Part shown: in pieces, positions 8,439-17,069 of the stretch
Layout of the letters: every line of letters begins with the position of its first letter
How positions within the stretch are numbered: the stretch's first letter is position 1
Origin: Rhizobium sp. BG4
GTDB taxonomy: Bacteria; Pseudomonadota; Alphaproteobacteria; Rhizobiales; Rhizobiaceae
Direction: 5' to 3'
NCBI RefSeq assembly: GCF_016864575.1
Contig: NZ_CP044126.1
Coordinates: 124,001 to 188,000, forward strand
Length of the DNA stretch: 64,000 bases
Made by a program: the position numbers and the translations under genes
Notes under the pieces: generated by a model
The model's input: only the letters and a program-made list of their open reading frames with translations
What the model was told of the DNA's origin: nothing
The model's database searches: none

Positions 8439-9689
8439 ATGATGCGCATTTTGACAATCCTTGCAGCATTCATGGTATTTTGTCCGGGCGCTTATGCTCG
8501 AGACCTCAAGGTCGCCACATGGAACCTTGGCTGGCATCTTTCGATACCAGAAGCCAAAGACTGGATCGCCAAATGCAGCGCTCCTTTCCAGCTCAATGCT
8601 GCTACGGGTCTGTGGGAACCGGCCGTAAGCGGAACGCCTGGCTGGAAGTTGACTTGGGGCAGGGACGCGCCGATAGCGTGGAACATCTCACTGCTGCCAC
8701 CCTGTGACATCTTCAAATCTCCCGCATTTGATATCGTTTCGGTCACCGAGGCTGCGTATGCAAAACGCTCTGGGCAACTGACTACGTTCATCGAAGGCAA
8801 AATCGCTCCCGATGTCATAGCCTTCCAAGAAGTCAGCGGCGAACAGGCCGTTCGCGACGCGTTGCCGAGTAACGGCGCAGGCTATTTTGTCTGCACGTTC
8901 ACGGGTCACAAGGTTCAGCGACTGGCCTTTGCTTGGAAAAGGGAATTCGGGCCTGCTGTCGAATGCGAAGTGGAAGACGCGCTAAGCCTGCCGTCACTGA
9001 CAGAAAAAGAAAGAGTGAGGCCTGGCCTGGCCTTGGCGCTAAACATTGATGGCAAGCTTACTAGGTTTCTCGATGTTCACTTGAAGTCGTCGTGCGTCTC
9101 TCCGTTCGACAATCCGCCGGACGCGCTGGATGGGGACGCAGGACCCGGCGACCCGTGCAAGGTGCTTCAGCAGCAAGTTGTGCCGCTCGAAAAATGGATA
9201 GAACGTAAGTCGGTCGATACCGACAGGGTCGTCCTGCTCGGCGATTTCAATCGGAACGTCTGGCACGAAACCAATGAGACTGGGGCGGTCCGAACGGACG
9301 GCTCGGACCCCATGGCCGAGCTACCTCCGAAGGTCAGAGCCCGGAAGCTTATCGGAGAGGTGAACGACGGAGCTCCCGAAGGGACACTGCTTACCCTTCT
9401 TGACGAAGCATGCCCCGTCAACACGGCCTCGGACGATGCGTGCAAGAGGCTCAAATCTGCTAAGATTGCTGCTGACGAAAAGCTCCTGAAACAAAGTGAA
9501 AACCTCGGATGCAGGAATCCTGTCGGTCTCGACCATATCCTGATTGGGGCAGGATTTTCGAGTTCACACCCGGCCGAGAAGTTAGCGTTGGGCAGGCAAG
9601 GCCGAACCCTGGCGGCATCGACGGACCATCCAAATCCGCTGCTCGCGCTGTCGGATCATTGCCCGCTTGCCGTCGTGATCGCGGACTGA
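8439..9689 (+). CDS. Secreted endonuclease/exonuclease/phosphatase-fold (EEP) hydrolase
   Basis: About 416 residues from ATG 8439, which has AAAGGGGAAG just upstream. Residues 1-20 form a signal peptide ending AYA. The EEP (DNase I-like) signature is complete: ATWNLGWH near the N-terminus, the catalytic Glu in AFQEV, LGDFNRN for metal and catalytic Asp/Asn, and a final SDHCPL with the general-base histidine. Members cleave phosphodiester or phosphomonoester bonds in nucleic acids, lipids or inositol phosphates; export suggests an extracytoplasmic target. Several Cys residues in the mature part may form disulphides. It heads a same-strand trio with a lipoprotein and an SxxK serine hydrolase at gaps of 59 and 67 bases. 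Confidence 0.85.
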   Translation: MMRILTILAAFMVFCPGAYARDLKVATWNLGWHLSIPEAKDWIAKCSAPFQLNAATGLWEPAVSGTPGWKLTWGRDAPIAWNISLLPPCDIFKSPAFDIVSVTEAAYAKRSGQLTTFIEGKIAPDVIAFQEVSGEQAVRDALPSNGAGYFVCTFTGHKVQRLAFAWKREFGPAVECEVEDALSLPSLTEKERVRPGLALALNIDGKLTRFLDVHLKSSCVSPFDNPPDALDGDAGPGDPCKVLQQQVVPLEKWIERKSVDTDRVVLLGDFNRNVWHETNETGAVRTDGSDPMAELPPKVRARKLIGEVNDGAPEGTLLTLLDEACPVNTASDDACKRLKSAKIAADEKLLKQSENLGCRNPVGLDHILIGAGFSSSHPAEKLALGRQGRTLAASTDHPNPLLALSDHCPLAVVIAD

Positions 9690-9748
9690 GGGTACGTCTG
9701 ACCTTTCGGTAAGAGTCTGTTCAACGGGCGTGTGGACGCCTTGAGGGG

Positions 9749-10714
9749 ATGCGCATGAAGCGATTGGTGACGGCTACGATGGCCATTCTGCCGGTTCTGT
9801 CGGGGTGTGGCGGGACAGTTATAGAGTCTTCGCCAGATCGGATTGAGAAAACTGAACAACGGGACAAGGCACCAATGGGCTATTATCTACCGCGTGCCGA
9901 GATTCCGATGACCGTCACGTATGTGGAGAGCAAGAGGGCCATCGCCGTAGCCTACGAGCAGACTCCCAAAATCCTTCCGGACACAAGCTTCGGGCCGCTC
10001 TACCTTTATTATCATCATCAGGGTCTGAGCTCCGAGAAGGTCACCCTGTCCGTCGGCCAGGACGGGCTACTCAAGAAGGTTTCCTCGACCTCCGTGGGGC
10101 AGACCGCCGAAGCCATCAAAGGGGTCAATGACATCATCACCCAGGTTTCCAACCTTCGTGCGGCCATGCACATTGCGAGCAATCCGCCCGTGAAGACGCC
10201 GACGTGCGAGGGCGTTAGCGCGAAAATTACAATCCGAATTGACCCATCTCGAAAGACCGCGGAAACGCAACCGCTCACGCAGGTCGACGGATGCAAGTTC
10301 TCAGCGTCGCAGACCGTCACGCCCGTCGATGGAGAGCCTAGCTCTGCCGAGAGCGCACTCCTCGCTAACGCGGAGCCACTCGCAGGCGCAGGCGCGCTAA
10401 AGAAAAAGTGCGCGGGAAAGGTCTGCTTCAGGACGCAAAGGGCCTACAAAGTCAGGTCCACGATTTCGTTTTCCGGTCCGGCCGGAGACGCCGAACTCAA
10501 GATTAGTGATTTCATCGTGATGGCTCCCGATCCGTCCCTTATCGGTTTCATCCAATTCGACCGCGGCGTTTTTGCATCCAAGACAATGACGGCCGAGTTC
10601 ACAGACGGGGTCCTGACATCGTTCTCGGCTGACAACGCGAGCGAGATTGTCGGTTTCCTCGCCGTACCCGCTGCTGCGCTTACAACGGCAACCCTGATTT
10701 CCAAGCTAAATTGA
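9749..10714 (+). CDS. Putative lipoprotein of unknown function
   Basis: The 321-residue product begins with a short signal peptide and lipobox LSGC around Cys20, so it should be lipid-anchored. The remainder is predicted soluble, with a VTLSVGQDGLLKKVSS strand pair and a Cys-containing central part. I recognise no enzymatic motif. It sits between a secreted EEP hydrolase and a serine hydrolase on the same strand, which suggests a shared envelope function. ATG 9755 is an alternative start. Confidence 0.72.
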   Translation: MRMKRLVTATMAILPVLSGCGGTVIESSPDRIEKTEQRDKAPMGYYLPRAEIPMTVTYVESKRAIAVAYEQTPKILPDTSFGPLYLYYHHQGLSSEKVTLSVGQDGLLKKVSSTSVGQTAEAIKGVNDIITQVSNLRAAMHIASNPPVKTPTCEGVSAKITIRIDPSRKTAETQPLTQVDGCKFSASQTVTPVDGEPSSAESALLANAEPLAGAGALKKKCAGKVCFRTQRAYKVRSTISFSGPAGDAELKISDFIVMAPDPSLIGFIQFDRGVFASKTMTAEFTDGVLTSFSADNASEIVGFLAVPAAALTTATLISKLN

Positions 10715-10781
10715 GATCATTCGCGATTATGAACCTAATAAAGCATCCGATATCGGCAAAGGCGGTCTTAGGGAAACGACA

Positions 10782-12044
10782 ATGCAATGGATAGATGCGA
10801 CAGGCTCCAAGTTCACAGGTGCCGTCGGTCGACCGATCTATGTCATCTACAAAACGGCGCTGGTAGCCACACTGGCCTTCGCCTTGGTGCCTGCAGAGGT
10901 GCTAAGAGCATCCGAGAAAAATGTCACGATTGACGCTCCTCCATACTCCAGTGAACTCGTCCCCGGACCAAGTATTCCAAACGTTCGCTATCAGTGTAAG
11001 GGGCCCGCTTCCGGGAAGTGCCGCCTAAGCGAATTCATGGAATATGCACGCGTGTGTGCGCTCCTTGTCATCCAAAATGGCAGGAAGCGGTTGGAGCGAT
11101 ACAGCGGCGACCCGGACCTTTGTCGCGATCCTGACAAATATCCGAATGGCCCAAGACGGCTCTACGGTGTCGCTTCTGTCGCAAAGTCAATCACATCGAC
11201 ACTTGTCGGGCAGGCCATCGCTACTCGTTACGGGGCACGGACGCGCGCCGAATTCGACGCGGTACTGAACCGGCCGTTGAAGGAGTATGTTTCGGGGTTG
11301 GGCAACGCCTACTCAAGCGTCACACTGGATCACGTCCTTCGGATGCGATCCGGGGTAAGATGGAGCGAGTACGGATGGTACGGGCTCTTCGCTGATGCGA
11401 ACCGTTTTGGTATGGACGTGCGAGACAACCGGAGCCTCAGTATTCCCGAGTTCGCGCGCCGATACAGGACTCGCTCGGACGAACAGCATCCGTTCAACTA
11501 CTCCGCTCTCGACGCTGCCGTCGCAGGGTATGTCGCTGAATCGATGTTGGGGGGAGAGTACCTGGTCAATTTCATGGAGCGGGGCCTTTGGGATCAAATT
11601 GGAGCCAAGGGAAAGGCAAAGGTGGGCGTGGACAAAAACGGGACTCTGATCGGCCCCTGCTGCCTCAAGGCGACCGTTGGTGATCTCGCCCGCTTTGGGA
11701 ACTTTGTTCTCCAGAACGGCCGCGATCCGGAAGGTCGTCAGGCGATCCCCAAGGCTTGGTTTGGACTTGCAACACAGGCTTCGAATGCCGGCGACACAAT
11801 TCCCCGCAGCAGCGTATCTCAGAACCTGAATTGCCCCGTCCGCTATCGGTACTTTTGGTGGTTGCGTGAAGGCAAGGCGGATTTCACAGCGATCGGCCGT
11901 GACGGCCAGTTCCTACATATCTACCCTCGAGAGAACCTGGTGATTGTCCAGATCAGCGATTGGAAGGCCTGGACCAATGGTGACTTCCTTGAATGCGAAA
12001 CGTTTAGCGCCCATGACGCGATCGCGGCCGCATCGCGTCAGTAG
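10782..12044 (+). CDS. Beta-lactamase/PBP-like serine hydrolase (SxxK)
   Basis: The 420-residue protein has an N-terminal hydrophobic stretch (about residues 22-42) that could be a signal peptide or anchor. The nucleophile motif SVAK is at residues 132-135, and FNYSALDAAVAG supplies the Tyr of the second active-site motif. A late GRDGQFLHIYP segment sits where the class C KTG-like strand would be. It resembles class C-type serine hydrolases such as 6-aminohexanoate-dimer hydrolases, esterases and D-aminopeptidases. A true antibiotic-resistance role is not supported. The start is ATG 10782 with GGGAAACG upstream. It is last in the trio with the EEP hydrolase and lipoprotein. Confidence 0.82.
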   Translation: MQWIDATGSKFTGAVGRPIYVIYKTALVATLAFALVPAEVLRASEKNVTIDAPPYSSELVPGPSIPNVRYQCKGPASGKCRLSEFMEYARVCALLVIQNGRKRLERYSGDPDLCRDPDKYPNGPRRLYGVASVAKSITSTLVGQAIATRYGARTRAEFDAVLNRPLKEYVSGLGNAYSSVTLDHVLRMRSGVRWSEYGWYGLFADANRFGMDVRDNRSLSIPEFARRYRTRSDEQHPFNYSALDAAVAGYVAESMLGGEYLVNFMERGLWDQIGAKGKAKVGVDKNGTLIGPCCLKATVGDLARFGNFVLQNGRDPEGRQAIPKAWFGLATQASNAGDTIPRSSVSQNLNCPVRYRYFWWLREGKADFTAIGRDGQFLHIYPRENLVIVQISDWKAWTNGDFLECETFSAHDAIAAASRQ

Positions 12045-12116
12045 TCTGCACCCTTCGGTCGAGCAGCCGAGCTACTCGTGGTCCACATTGCTCGGTATGC
12101 GCCCAATCAGCGGAAA

Positions 12117-12548
12117 TCAACAGTTTGCCTTGCCGCCGATGTCATTGGTGATCCCAAGGGCAGCCGTCGAATCCGGTAGCCATCGAAATGGTGCCGTCAT
12201 GTTTATCCTAAGCGGGACCCGCTCATTGAACACATGGCCAGGCGAGGCCTGATCGACACCGCCGATCCATAGTCCATTGCGGGCGTGGTAGGACCAAGCC
12301 TTGGTGCCATCCGGAGAGAGAGCCAGCTGGTAGCCACGGTTTTGATCCGGGACGCAATGCAGCGATGACAGCGTGAGTGGCCCTTCGGGCTGCGGGGTGA
12401 GGAGCGCTAAGGTCGGCCCCAGCCGCCGCGACAACCGATTAGTTCGGGCGCGGAGGGCGCATCGACAGGTTCCGATGCACCAGTGGAAACGAGGAGAAAT
12501 CCCATTATCCACAGCGACGCGTAGGCACGAGGAAGAGGTGATCTGCAC
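12117..12548 (-). pseudogene. Remnant of a secreted beta-propeller (S9-peptidase-like) protein
   Basis: The minus strand encodes LALSPDGTKAW, then NGLWIGGVD and RWLPDSTAALG, the repeated blade pattern of PD40/DPP-type propellers found at the N-terminus of S9 peptidases and TolB-like proteins. The frame stops near 12117 after only about two blades. A plausible signal peptide (around LWIMGFLLVSTGASE) lies upstream in a different frame, implying a frameshift between 12440 and 12520. So this looks like the broken 5' end of a once-longer gene. It is a short fragment and the assignment is tentative. Confidence 0.35.
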
Positions 12549-12604
12549 ACGCTGGTATCCAATTCGCGCTAACCATTGGTGTCTTTAATTCCTCATTCGA
12601 GAAA

Positions 12605-12682
12605 GGTCGTGCATCCTAAAATTAACGACCCCAAATGAGAACCTAATTGTGGACCTCACGATTTTTGCGATAGTAGGTCCAC
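12605..12682 (-). terminator. Two adjacent hairpins at the end of the HTH gene
   Basis: GTGGACCT (12649-12656) pairs with AGGTCCAC (12675-12682) across the stop codon of the leftward winged-helix gene. A second inverted repeat, GGTCGT/ACGACC (12605-12610 and 12625-12630), lies just beyond and is followed on the minus strand by a short TTTC. Together they may end the leftward transcript, or be part of the transposon end. T-runs are weak. Confidence 0.3.
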
Positions 12683-13213
12683 TCCCTTGAGCCAGTAGCC
12701 TTCGCCCGGGATATGGATGAACTCTACGCTCTCCCAAAGTGTTCTCCCGATGAACCTTGCCGGATTGGCAGCCGTGATTCTGAATTCATCCTTCTGGATC
12801 GCTTCCAGCAGTGCGCCGCGGTCAAGTGGTCGTCCCTCCGCCTGCAATATCTCTTTTACTCGCGATATCACCTCAGCTGTCTGGCTGCCTGAGCGATGCC
12901 GCTTGGGTTTTTTCTTTTTCAAGCTCACCGTGGTCCCTGACGGAGAGGGCTGAACATCAATGGAGCTTTTGGTCGAAAGGAGCTGGCGGACTAGGTCGCG
13001 GGCGGCCTCGGCCTTCTCCAGCTTCTTCCGGATGTCCTTTTGCGCCTCGCGTAGTTGGCCAACCTCTTGAACCAACAAACGGTACGCCTGCGAGAGCCCG
13101 AGGTTCTCCTCGGCGTCGTCTTCAGGGGTTCGTAGTCCGTCAACCATTTTCTTCACGTACCCTGTTGATTCAATCCGTCTCGGTGCATAGGCTCCTCCGT
13201 ACCGACTCGCCAT
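12656..13213 (-). CDS. Coiled-coil plus winged-helix (HARE-HTH-like) protein
   Basis: About 185 residues from ATG 13213; the frame stays open upstream to a GTG at 13285, and no start has a good ribosome site. A charged helix at roughly residues 50-95 (QEVGQLREAQKDIRKKLEKA) should form a coiled coil. A basic linker (KKKKPKRHR) follows, then a C-terminal winged helix from TAEVISRVKEILQAEGRPLD to GEGYWLKG. The last part resembles HARE-HTH or R.HinP1I-type wHTH modules that bind DNA. It is divergent from tnsA, so it may be a transposon-borne regulator or accessory DNA-binding factor. That role is inference from position. Confidence 0.6.
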   Translation of the reverse strand: MASRYGGAYAPRRIESTGYVKKMVDGLRTPEDDAEENLGLSQAYRLLVQEVGQLREAQKDIRKKLEKAEAARDLVRQLLSTKSSIDVQPSPSGTTVSLKKKKPKRHRSGSQTAEVISRVKEILQAEGRPLDRGALLEAIQKDEFRITAANPARFIGRTLWESVEFIHIPGEGYWLKGVDLLSQKS

Positions 13214-13639
13214 CGGTGGGGCACGAGGTTGCAACTCACCCCATGCATCCAACAAGTTTCGTACGGAGGTCGCAATGACTAGCACTATGCACCGATAGCC
13301 GACAGACGGCTACACCAATCTTCACGAGTTTGCCACATCTAGGGGCGGGGAACCCGCGCCTACGGATGTCCGCGGTGAAGACGATGTTCAGAGGTATCAT
13401 CGGGAAGTGAAATGGGCGGCGCGCAGTTGCAATGCGGCCGCCCCACTCGCCAACCCGTGCATCACAAAATGTCTCGGGTCACTACCGAATCAGTAGCATG
13501 TTCGGCCGGCCCGATCCAGAGTCTCGCGTCCTGATACATCCAAAGAATGCTTTTCAAAGTCGATTGGCGACCTCACGGCCGCCTATCGGAACCCTCTCTT
13601 GCGCCCTGCGGGGCGCTGTCAAGGAAAGCAAATCATATC
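13214..13639. other. Divergent promoter region upstream of tnsA
   Basis: About 430 bases lie between the leftward HTH gene and tnsA. A GGGCGGC (13414-13420) / GCCGCCC (13437-13443) inverted repeat is present. The tnsA reading frame remains open back to an ATG at 13547, but coding character before 13640 is poor. Tn7-like elements often keep a transposon end with TnsB-binding repeats just upstream of tnsA; I could not find an obvious repeat array by eye. Confidence 0.35.
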
Positions 13640-14539
13640 ATGCTCATTGAAAACAAAGTGAAAAAGGCGCGCCGCGCCGTCAAAAAGGTCGTCAACACGA
13701 TGTTGACCTCGATCCGCAGGAAAGTGCGCTCGGATCAACAGGCCGAAGGGCCGAGACCGATCGCAAGGGTCCTGACTTCACCCGATGGCGGGCCTGTCCG
13801 CCGCATCGTGAACGGCCGGCAGACCAAGTACACGGGCTTCTTTATCTCCATTAAAGGCGGCTTCGCCCAGCAGCCCTGGGAATCCAGGCATGGCGAGAAG
13901 CCTGCCATGGTGCTGGCGGAGGTTTCCGGTCGCGTCGTATCGTTGCTGGCCCAACCGCATCGATTGGAAATCTTCATCAAGGAGCAAAAGGCACCGCTCA
14001 GGTACTTCCCGGACCTCCAGCTCAAGGTCCATCCGAGCTTCCTTGCGGACCTCAGGGCTGGGATACCATTCTCGACGGCCGCGCTGGCTCCCACCCAGGA
14101 CGAGCCCGATGAAAAGCTGATCACGCTGATCATCGAGATCAAGGACGACCGGGACAGGCGTCAAGCGCTGCCGCGGTACAGGCGGAAGCTCGAACTCGCC
14201 CAAGAAGTCTACCGGAAGCTTGGTATGGAGTTCCTCATCCTCCAACGGGCGGAAGAGATTTTCCCGGGCGACCTCCGGATCGCGTCCAGCGTGACGTCAT
14301 GGCGACATACGGCCGTCAGCCAGATGGACGTCTGGGCGGCAGAGAGGGTGCTGGACTCCTCCGAGAAGGCCGCTGCAGAAGTGGTGGCCGCGCTGGGCGA
14401 TGGACCCGTCGGCTGGGCCAAGCTCCGTGCCCTCCATGTCAGGCGCATCTTGGACATGGACCTGACGGAAACCGTTTCACCCGAGACGGTGGTCCGAATG
14501 CCCGTCAACAACACCCTGAAAACCCGCGTTAAGTACTGA
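13640..14539 (+). CDS. tnsA: TnsA-like transposon endonuclease
   Basis: About 299 residues from ATG 13640, preceded by AAGGAAAG about 12 bases upstream; an upstream in-frame ATG at 13547 lacks a good site. The PD-(D/E)XK nuclease core is complete: ES at 81-82 and Glu86 in the first helix, AQPHRLEIF, Asp125 in RYFPDLQL, and Glu166/Lys168 in LIIEIKDD. This is the layout of Tn7 TnsA, which cuts the 5' ends of the transposon so that the element moves by cut-and-paste. The C-terminal part (about residues 185-299) should contact TnsB or TnsC. It is the first gene of the tns set. The assignment rests on motif order and gene context. Confidence 0.85.
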   Translation: MLIENKVKKARRAVKKVVNTMLTSIRRKVRSDQQAEGPRPIARVLTSPDGGPVRRIVNGRQTKYTGFFISIKGGFAQQPWESRHGEKPAMVLAEVSGRVVSLLAQPHRLEIFIKEQKAPLRYFPDLQLKVHPSFLADLRAGIPFSTAALAPTQDEPDEKLITLIIEIKDDRDRRQALPRYRRKLELAQEVYRKLGMEFLILQRAEEIFPGDLRIASSVTSWRHTAVSQMDVWAAERVLDSSEKAAAEVVAALGDGPVGWAKLRALHVRRILDMDLTETVSPETVVRMPVNNTLKTRVKY

Positions 14540-14548
14540 AGGTGGGCA

Positions 14549-14758
14549 ATGACCGACACTCCAGGGAAAGATGTTCAGCACTCTCTCGTGCGTTTCGAGT
14601 CGGCTGAGGTCGTGTTCGAAGCACTGTGCCGGAATAAAGTGACAGAGTTCTCGCTTTTTATCGAGACGCGCGGCTTCTCCACGGTGCGGCAGTCTATCGT
14701 CCACGATCTTGCTTATTACGAGAAGCAGTTCGTAGCCTTATCGATCACTGCTGGGTGA
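14549..14758 (+). CDS. Small ORF between tnsA and tnsB
   Basis: The 69-residue frame starts at ATG 14549 with a good AAGGTGGG ribosome site and fits tightly between tnsA (9-base gap) and tnsB (12-base gap), so it is probably translated. The sequence contains VRFESAEVVFEALCRNKV and looks like a small alpha/beta protein. I recognise no family. It could be an element-specific accessory factor. Confidence 0.55.
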   Translation: MTDTPGKDVQHSLVRFESAEVVFEALCRNKVTEFSLFIETRGFSTVRQSIVHDLAYYEKQFVALSITAG

Positions 14759-14770
14759 AGCACTGCTACC

Positions 14771-17039
14771 ATGACCAAGTTTGCCAAAGGTGATTGCTAT
14801 CGCATTCTTCAAGGAGGCGGGACGAGGCACTACGTTCTGACCAAGACGGTTGGCAAGCAGTTGATATTCTTGGACGGCACGACTGGTAGGCCAGTGCCGT
14901 TCAAGGAGGATGACTTCGAAAAGCTGATCATCGCCGAAACGGCGGTTCGGCCGTCAATTGGTTGGACCGCATTGATATCCACCTCCTTATGGACCCCACG
15001 CTTGAAGGAACGCCGAAGGAAACGCAAAGGAGAATTATTCAAGCGCAGGCCGCATGGACTGAAGCCGCCATGTTCCGGTTCTACGCGGTCCTCTGGGACA
15101 AAACTCCGGACTCTCGCAAATCACGATCGGCGGCAGGGTATAAAGATTTTCTGAACGAGCATAGTTCAGCTGCGCGCGCGGCTGGATATCACCATCAGCC
15201 GTCTGCTTCCGCTTTTAGGCGAGCACTCGAACGAAGCGCACCTCATCAAAGAGAGCTCGTCGACCTAGTCAGCAAGCGCGGCAAACACAGCAAGAGAACA
15301 TATAACGACCCTTGGGTAATCGGGAAGCTCAAGGAGGCCGTCGAGGAATACTACTCACAGGGCGATCCGAAGCCCCCGGATTTGCAAGATGTTGTCGTCC
15401 GATTCTTGGGGCAGGCGCACGAGGAGGAAGAACGACGCGGAAAGAAGATGAAGTATCCCAAGAGGACGGCTCTTGGAAATTATCTCCGCGGTCAGGAAAC
15501 AAAAGAGAGGCTAGCTAAAAGAGACCCGAAAAGAGCGCAACAAATCTACGGGGGAAAGGCCAGGGGGCAACCGCAGAGTTTCCCCTCCAGCGCGTGCAGG
15601 TTGACCAGAGTCGGCTCGACACTTGGATTAATATCTACGACGAAGACGGAAACATTGTCGGTAAAAAGCGACCATGGCTCGTGTCGATCATCGATGTTTA
15701 CTCGCGCATGATACTTGCGGCTATCCTGACGTTTGACGACCCGTCAACATACACGGTGCAACTTGCCCTGAAGCAGATGCTAAGACCCAAGGTGTTTCTT
15801 ATCGAGCGCTTCGGAAAGAAGAAGGGCGCGACTGACGGATCGGGACAGTGCAAGGAAATGACCTTCGACAATGGCGTCGAGAATCCGGGCCTTTCGATGC
15901 GAGCTCTGTTCGCTGACGCGGGCATCGACATGGAGGTCGCCCCAATCGAGACCCCCCAAGCCAAGGCTATCGTCGAAAGGTGCTTTCGGACTTATAATCA
16001 AGCCATATGGCACAACGCGCCGGGCGGCATCCCCTACAAGCCGCACGCCATCCCCGATCGCAAGCTAAAGTCGGATGAACTCGCCCAGTGGGCGCTGGAT
16101 TTCGCAACGGGCCTAATGTGGTGGTGGATAGTGAACGTCCACCATCTCAACAGAAATCGTACCTTAGAGGCTGCGCCGGCGCGACTGTGGTCCGAGAAGG
16201 TCAATGATCCAATGGTCGGGCGCGCGGTGTCGAAGCGCTTGGATATCGTAGATATCATTTGCGGTACGAGACTTCGGCTCAAGATAAACGGGTCGGGGGT
16301 GCTGTACGATGGTCACGTATTCCACCATCCAAAGATCACTGAGGATTTCCTCAGGGTAACCCTGCCAGCCGAACCCCGGCAACGCCGAGGTAAAGCAGGG
16401 AAGGTTACAGTTGAAGCGATCATCTATCCCCATGATTGTTCTCATATCTATATTGTTGACCACATCCGCAATCGCTACGTGCGTCTGCCAAACAGCAAGC
16501 CGCGGTTCGCGCAAGGCCTGACCTGGGCTGAAGCCAAGGCCATCAAGCGGTCTGATCGAGCACTTGATCGTCATTTCGTCTCAGAGGAAGAACTAATACT
16601 CGCTAAGTACAAGTACCTGAAACTGCGCGACGGTGCCAAGGCGGCAGCTCGGGCGGAACGTGCGATGCTGCAGGCCGCAAAGGCCGCCAAGAAGGCAAGA
16701 GATGAGGAGCCGGTTATCTTCACCTTGGTCGATGGCGACCACGTCGAGATGGGTTCCATCGACCCAACGGTACGCGGCGACGCCGCATACGACGTGCCAC
16801 AAGAAGCGCCGGCAAAGGTGCGCGACACATCGCTAATCCTGCATAAAGACCAGCCGCGCAACGCTCGGAAGGCAGCGGAAACCCGCAAGACGAACCGCCT
16901 CATTCAGCAGATGAGAGACGCGGGAAAAGTCGAACAAGCCCGCGAAGGTGAACCCACTGCATCGCCCCCAGCCATCAAAATCCCAGTGATCGAGAACCCC
17001 GCTGACTTTCTTGCGAGGCTAGCTGATGATCTCGATTGA
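14771..17039 (+). pseudogene. tnsB: tnsB transposase interrupted by two -1 frameshifts
   Basis: The family protein should run about 755 residues here, but it lies in three frames. The N-terminus starts at ATG 14771 (KGDCYRILQGG ... AVRPS) and shifts near 14950-14962 into a second frame that continues NWLDRIDIHLLMDP and carries the helical DNA-binding part. That frame shifts again within 15550-15568 (IYGGKARG to ATAEFPLQRVQVDQ) into the catalytic frame. Adding one base at each place, for example in the AA at 14956-14957 and in the G-run 15563-15567, restores a single continuous TnsB-like reading frame. The DDE residues are intact: Asp in VQVDQSRLD, Asp in MTFDNG, Glu in IVERCFRTYN. True decay, assembly homopolymer error or programmed slippage are all possible. 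Confidence 0.8.
15594..17039 (+). CDS. DDE integrase-core ORF of the broken tnsB
   Basis: This is the longest surviving piece of tnsB: 481 residues from GTG 15594, comprising the RNase H-like rve/DDE domain (about residues 1-160, with VDQSRLD, RPWLVSIIDVYSRM and FDNGVENPG), the Mu-type C-terminal beta-barrel (about 200-300) and a charged tail rich in Ala and Lys. The GTG has no strong ribosome site, and the aligned family sequence clearly continues upstream of it, so it is unlikely to be a natural start. On its own it would lack the TnsB N-terminal end-binding domains. It is listed because automatic annotation may report it as a gene. Confidence 0.6.
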   Translation: MQVDQSRLDTWINIYDEDGNIVGKKRPWLVSIIDVYSRMILAAILTFDDPSTYTVQLALKQMLRPKVFLIERFGKKKGATDGSGQCKEMTFDNGVENPGLSMRALFADAGIDMEVAPIETPQAKAIVERCFRTYNQAIWHNAPGGIPYKPHAIPDRKLKSDELAQWALDFATGLMWWWIVNVHHLNRNRTLEAAPARLWSEKVNDPMVGRAVSKRLDIVDIICGTRLRLKINGSGVLYDGHVFHHPKITEDFLRVTLPAEPRQRRGKAGKVTVEAIIYPHDCSHIYIVDHIRNRYVRLPNSKPRFAQGLTWAEAKAIKRSDRALDRHFVSEEELILAKYKYLKLRDGAKAAARAERAMLQAAKAAKKARDEEPVIFTLVDGDHVEMGSIDPTVRGDAAYDVPQEAPAKVRDTSLILHKDQPRNARKAAETRKTNRLIQQMRDAGKVEQAREGEPTASPPAIKIPVIENPADFLARLADDLD

Positions 17040-17069
17040 TATCGCATTAAGCTAGCTAAGGAGCTTACC

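Noticed and set aside
8004..8537. Leftward 177-residue frame in the 7.8-8.4 kb gap
   Set aside because: No ribosome site and no recognisable domain, and its 5' part overlaps the start of the EEP hydrolase gene.
10782..12044. Antibiotic-resistance beta-lactamase
   Set aside because: The SxxK motif alone does not show beta-lactam hydrolysis; overall features fit the broad serine hydrolase/esterase group.
15550..15568. Programmed ribosomal frameshift in tnsB
   Set aside because: P-site slippage on GGG is possible, but no classical A-AAA-AAG heptamer, stem or upstream Shine-Dalgarno-like stimulator was seen, and a second break at 14950-14962 would need another slip. Mutation or sequence error is simpler.
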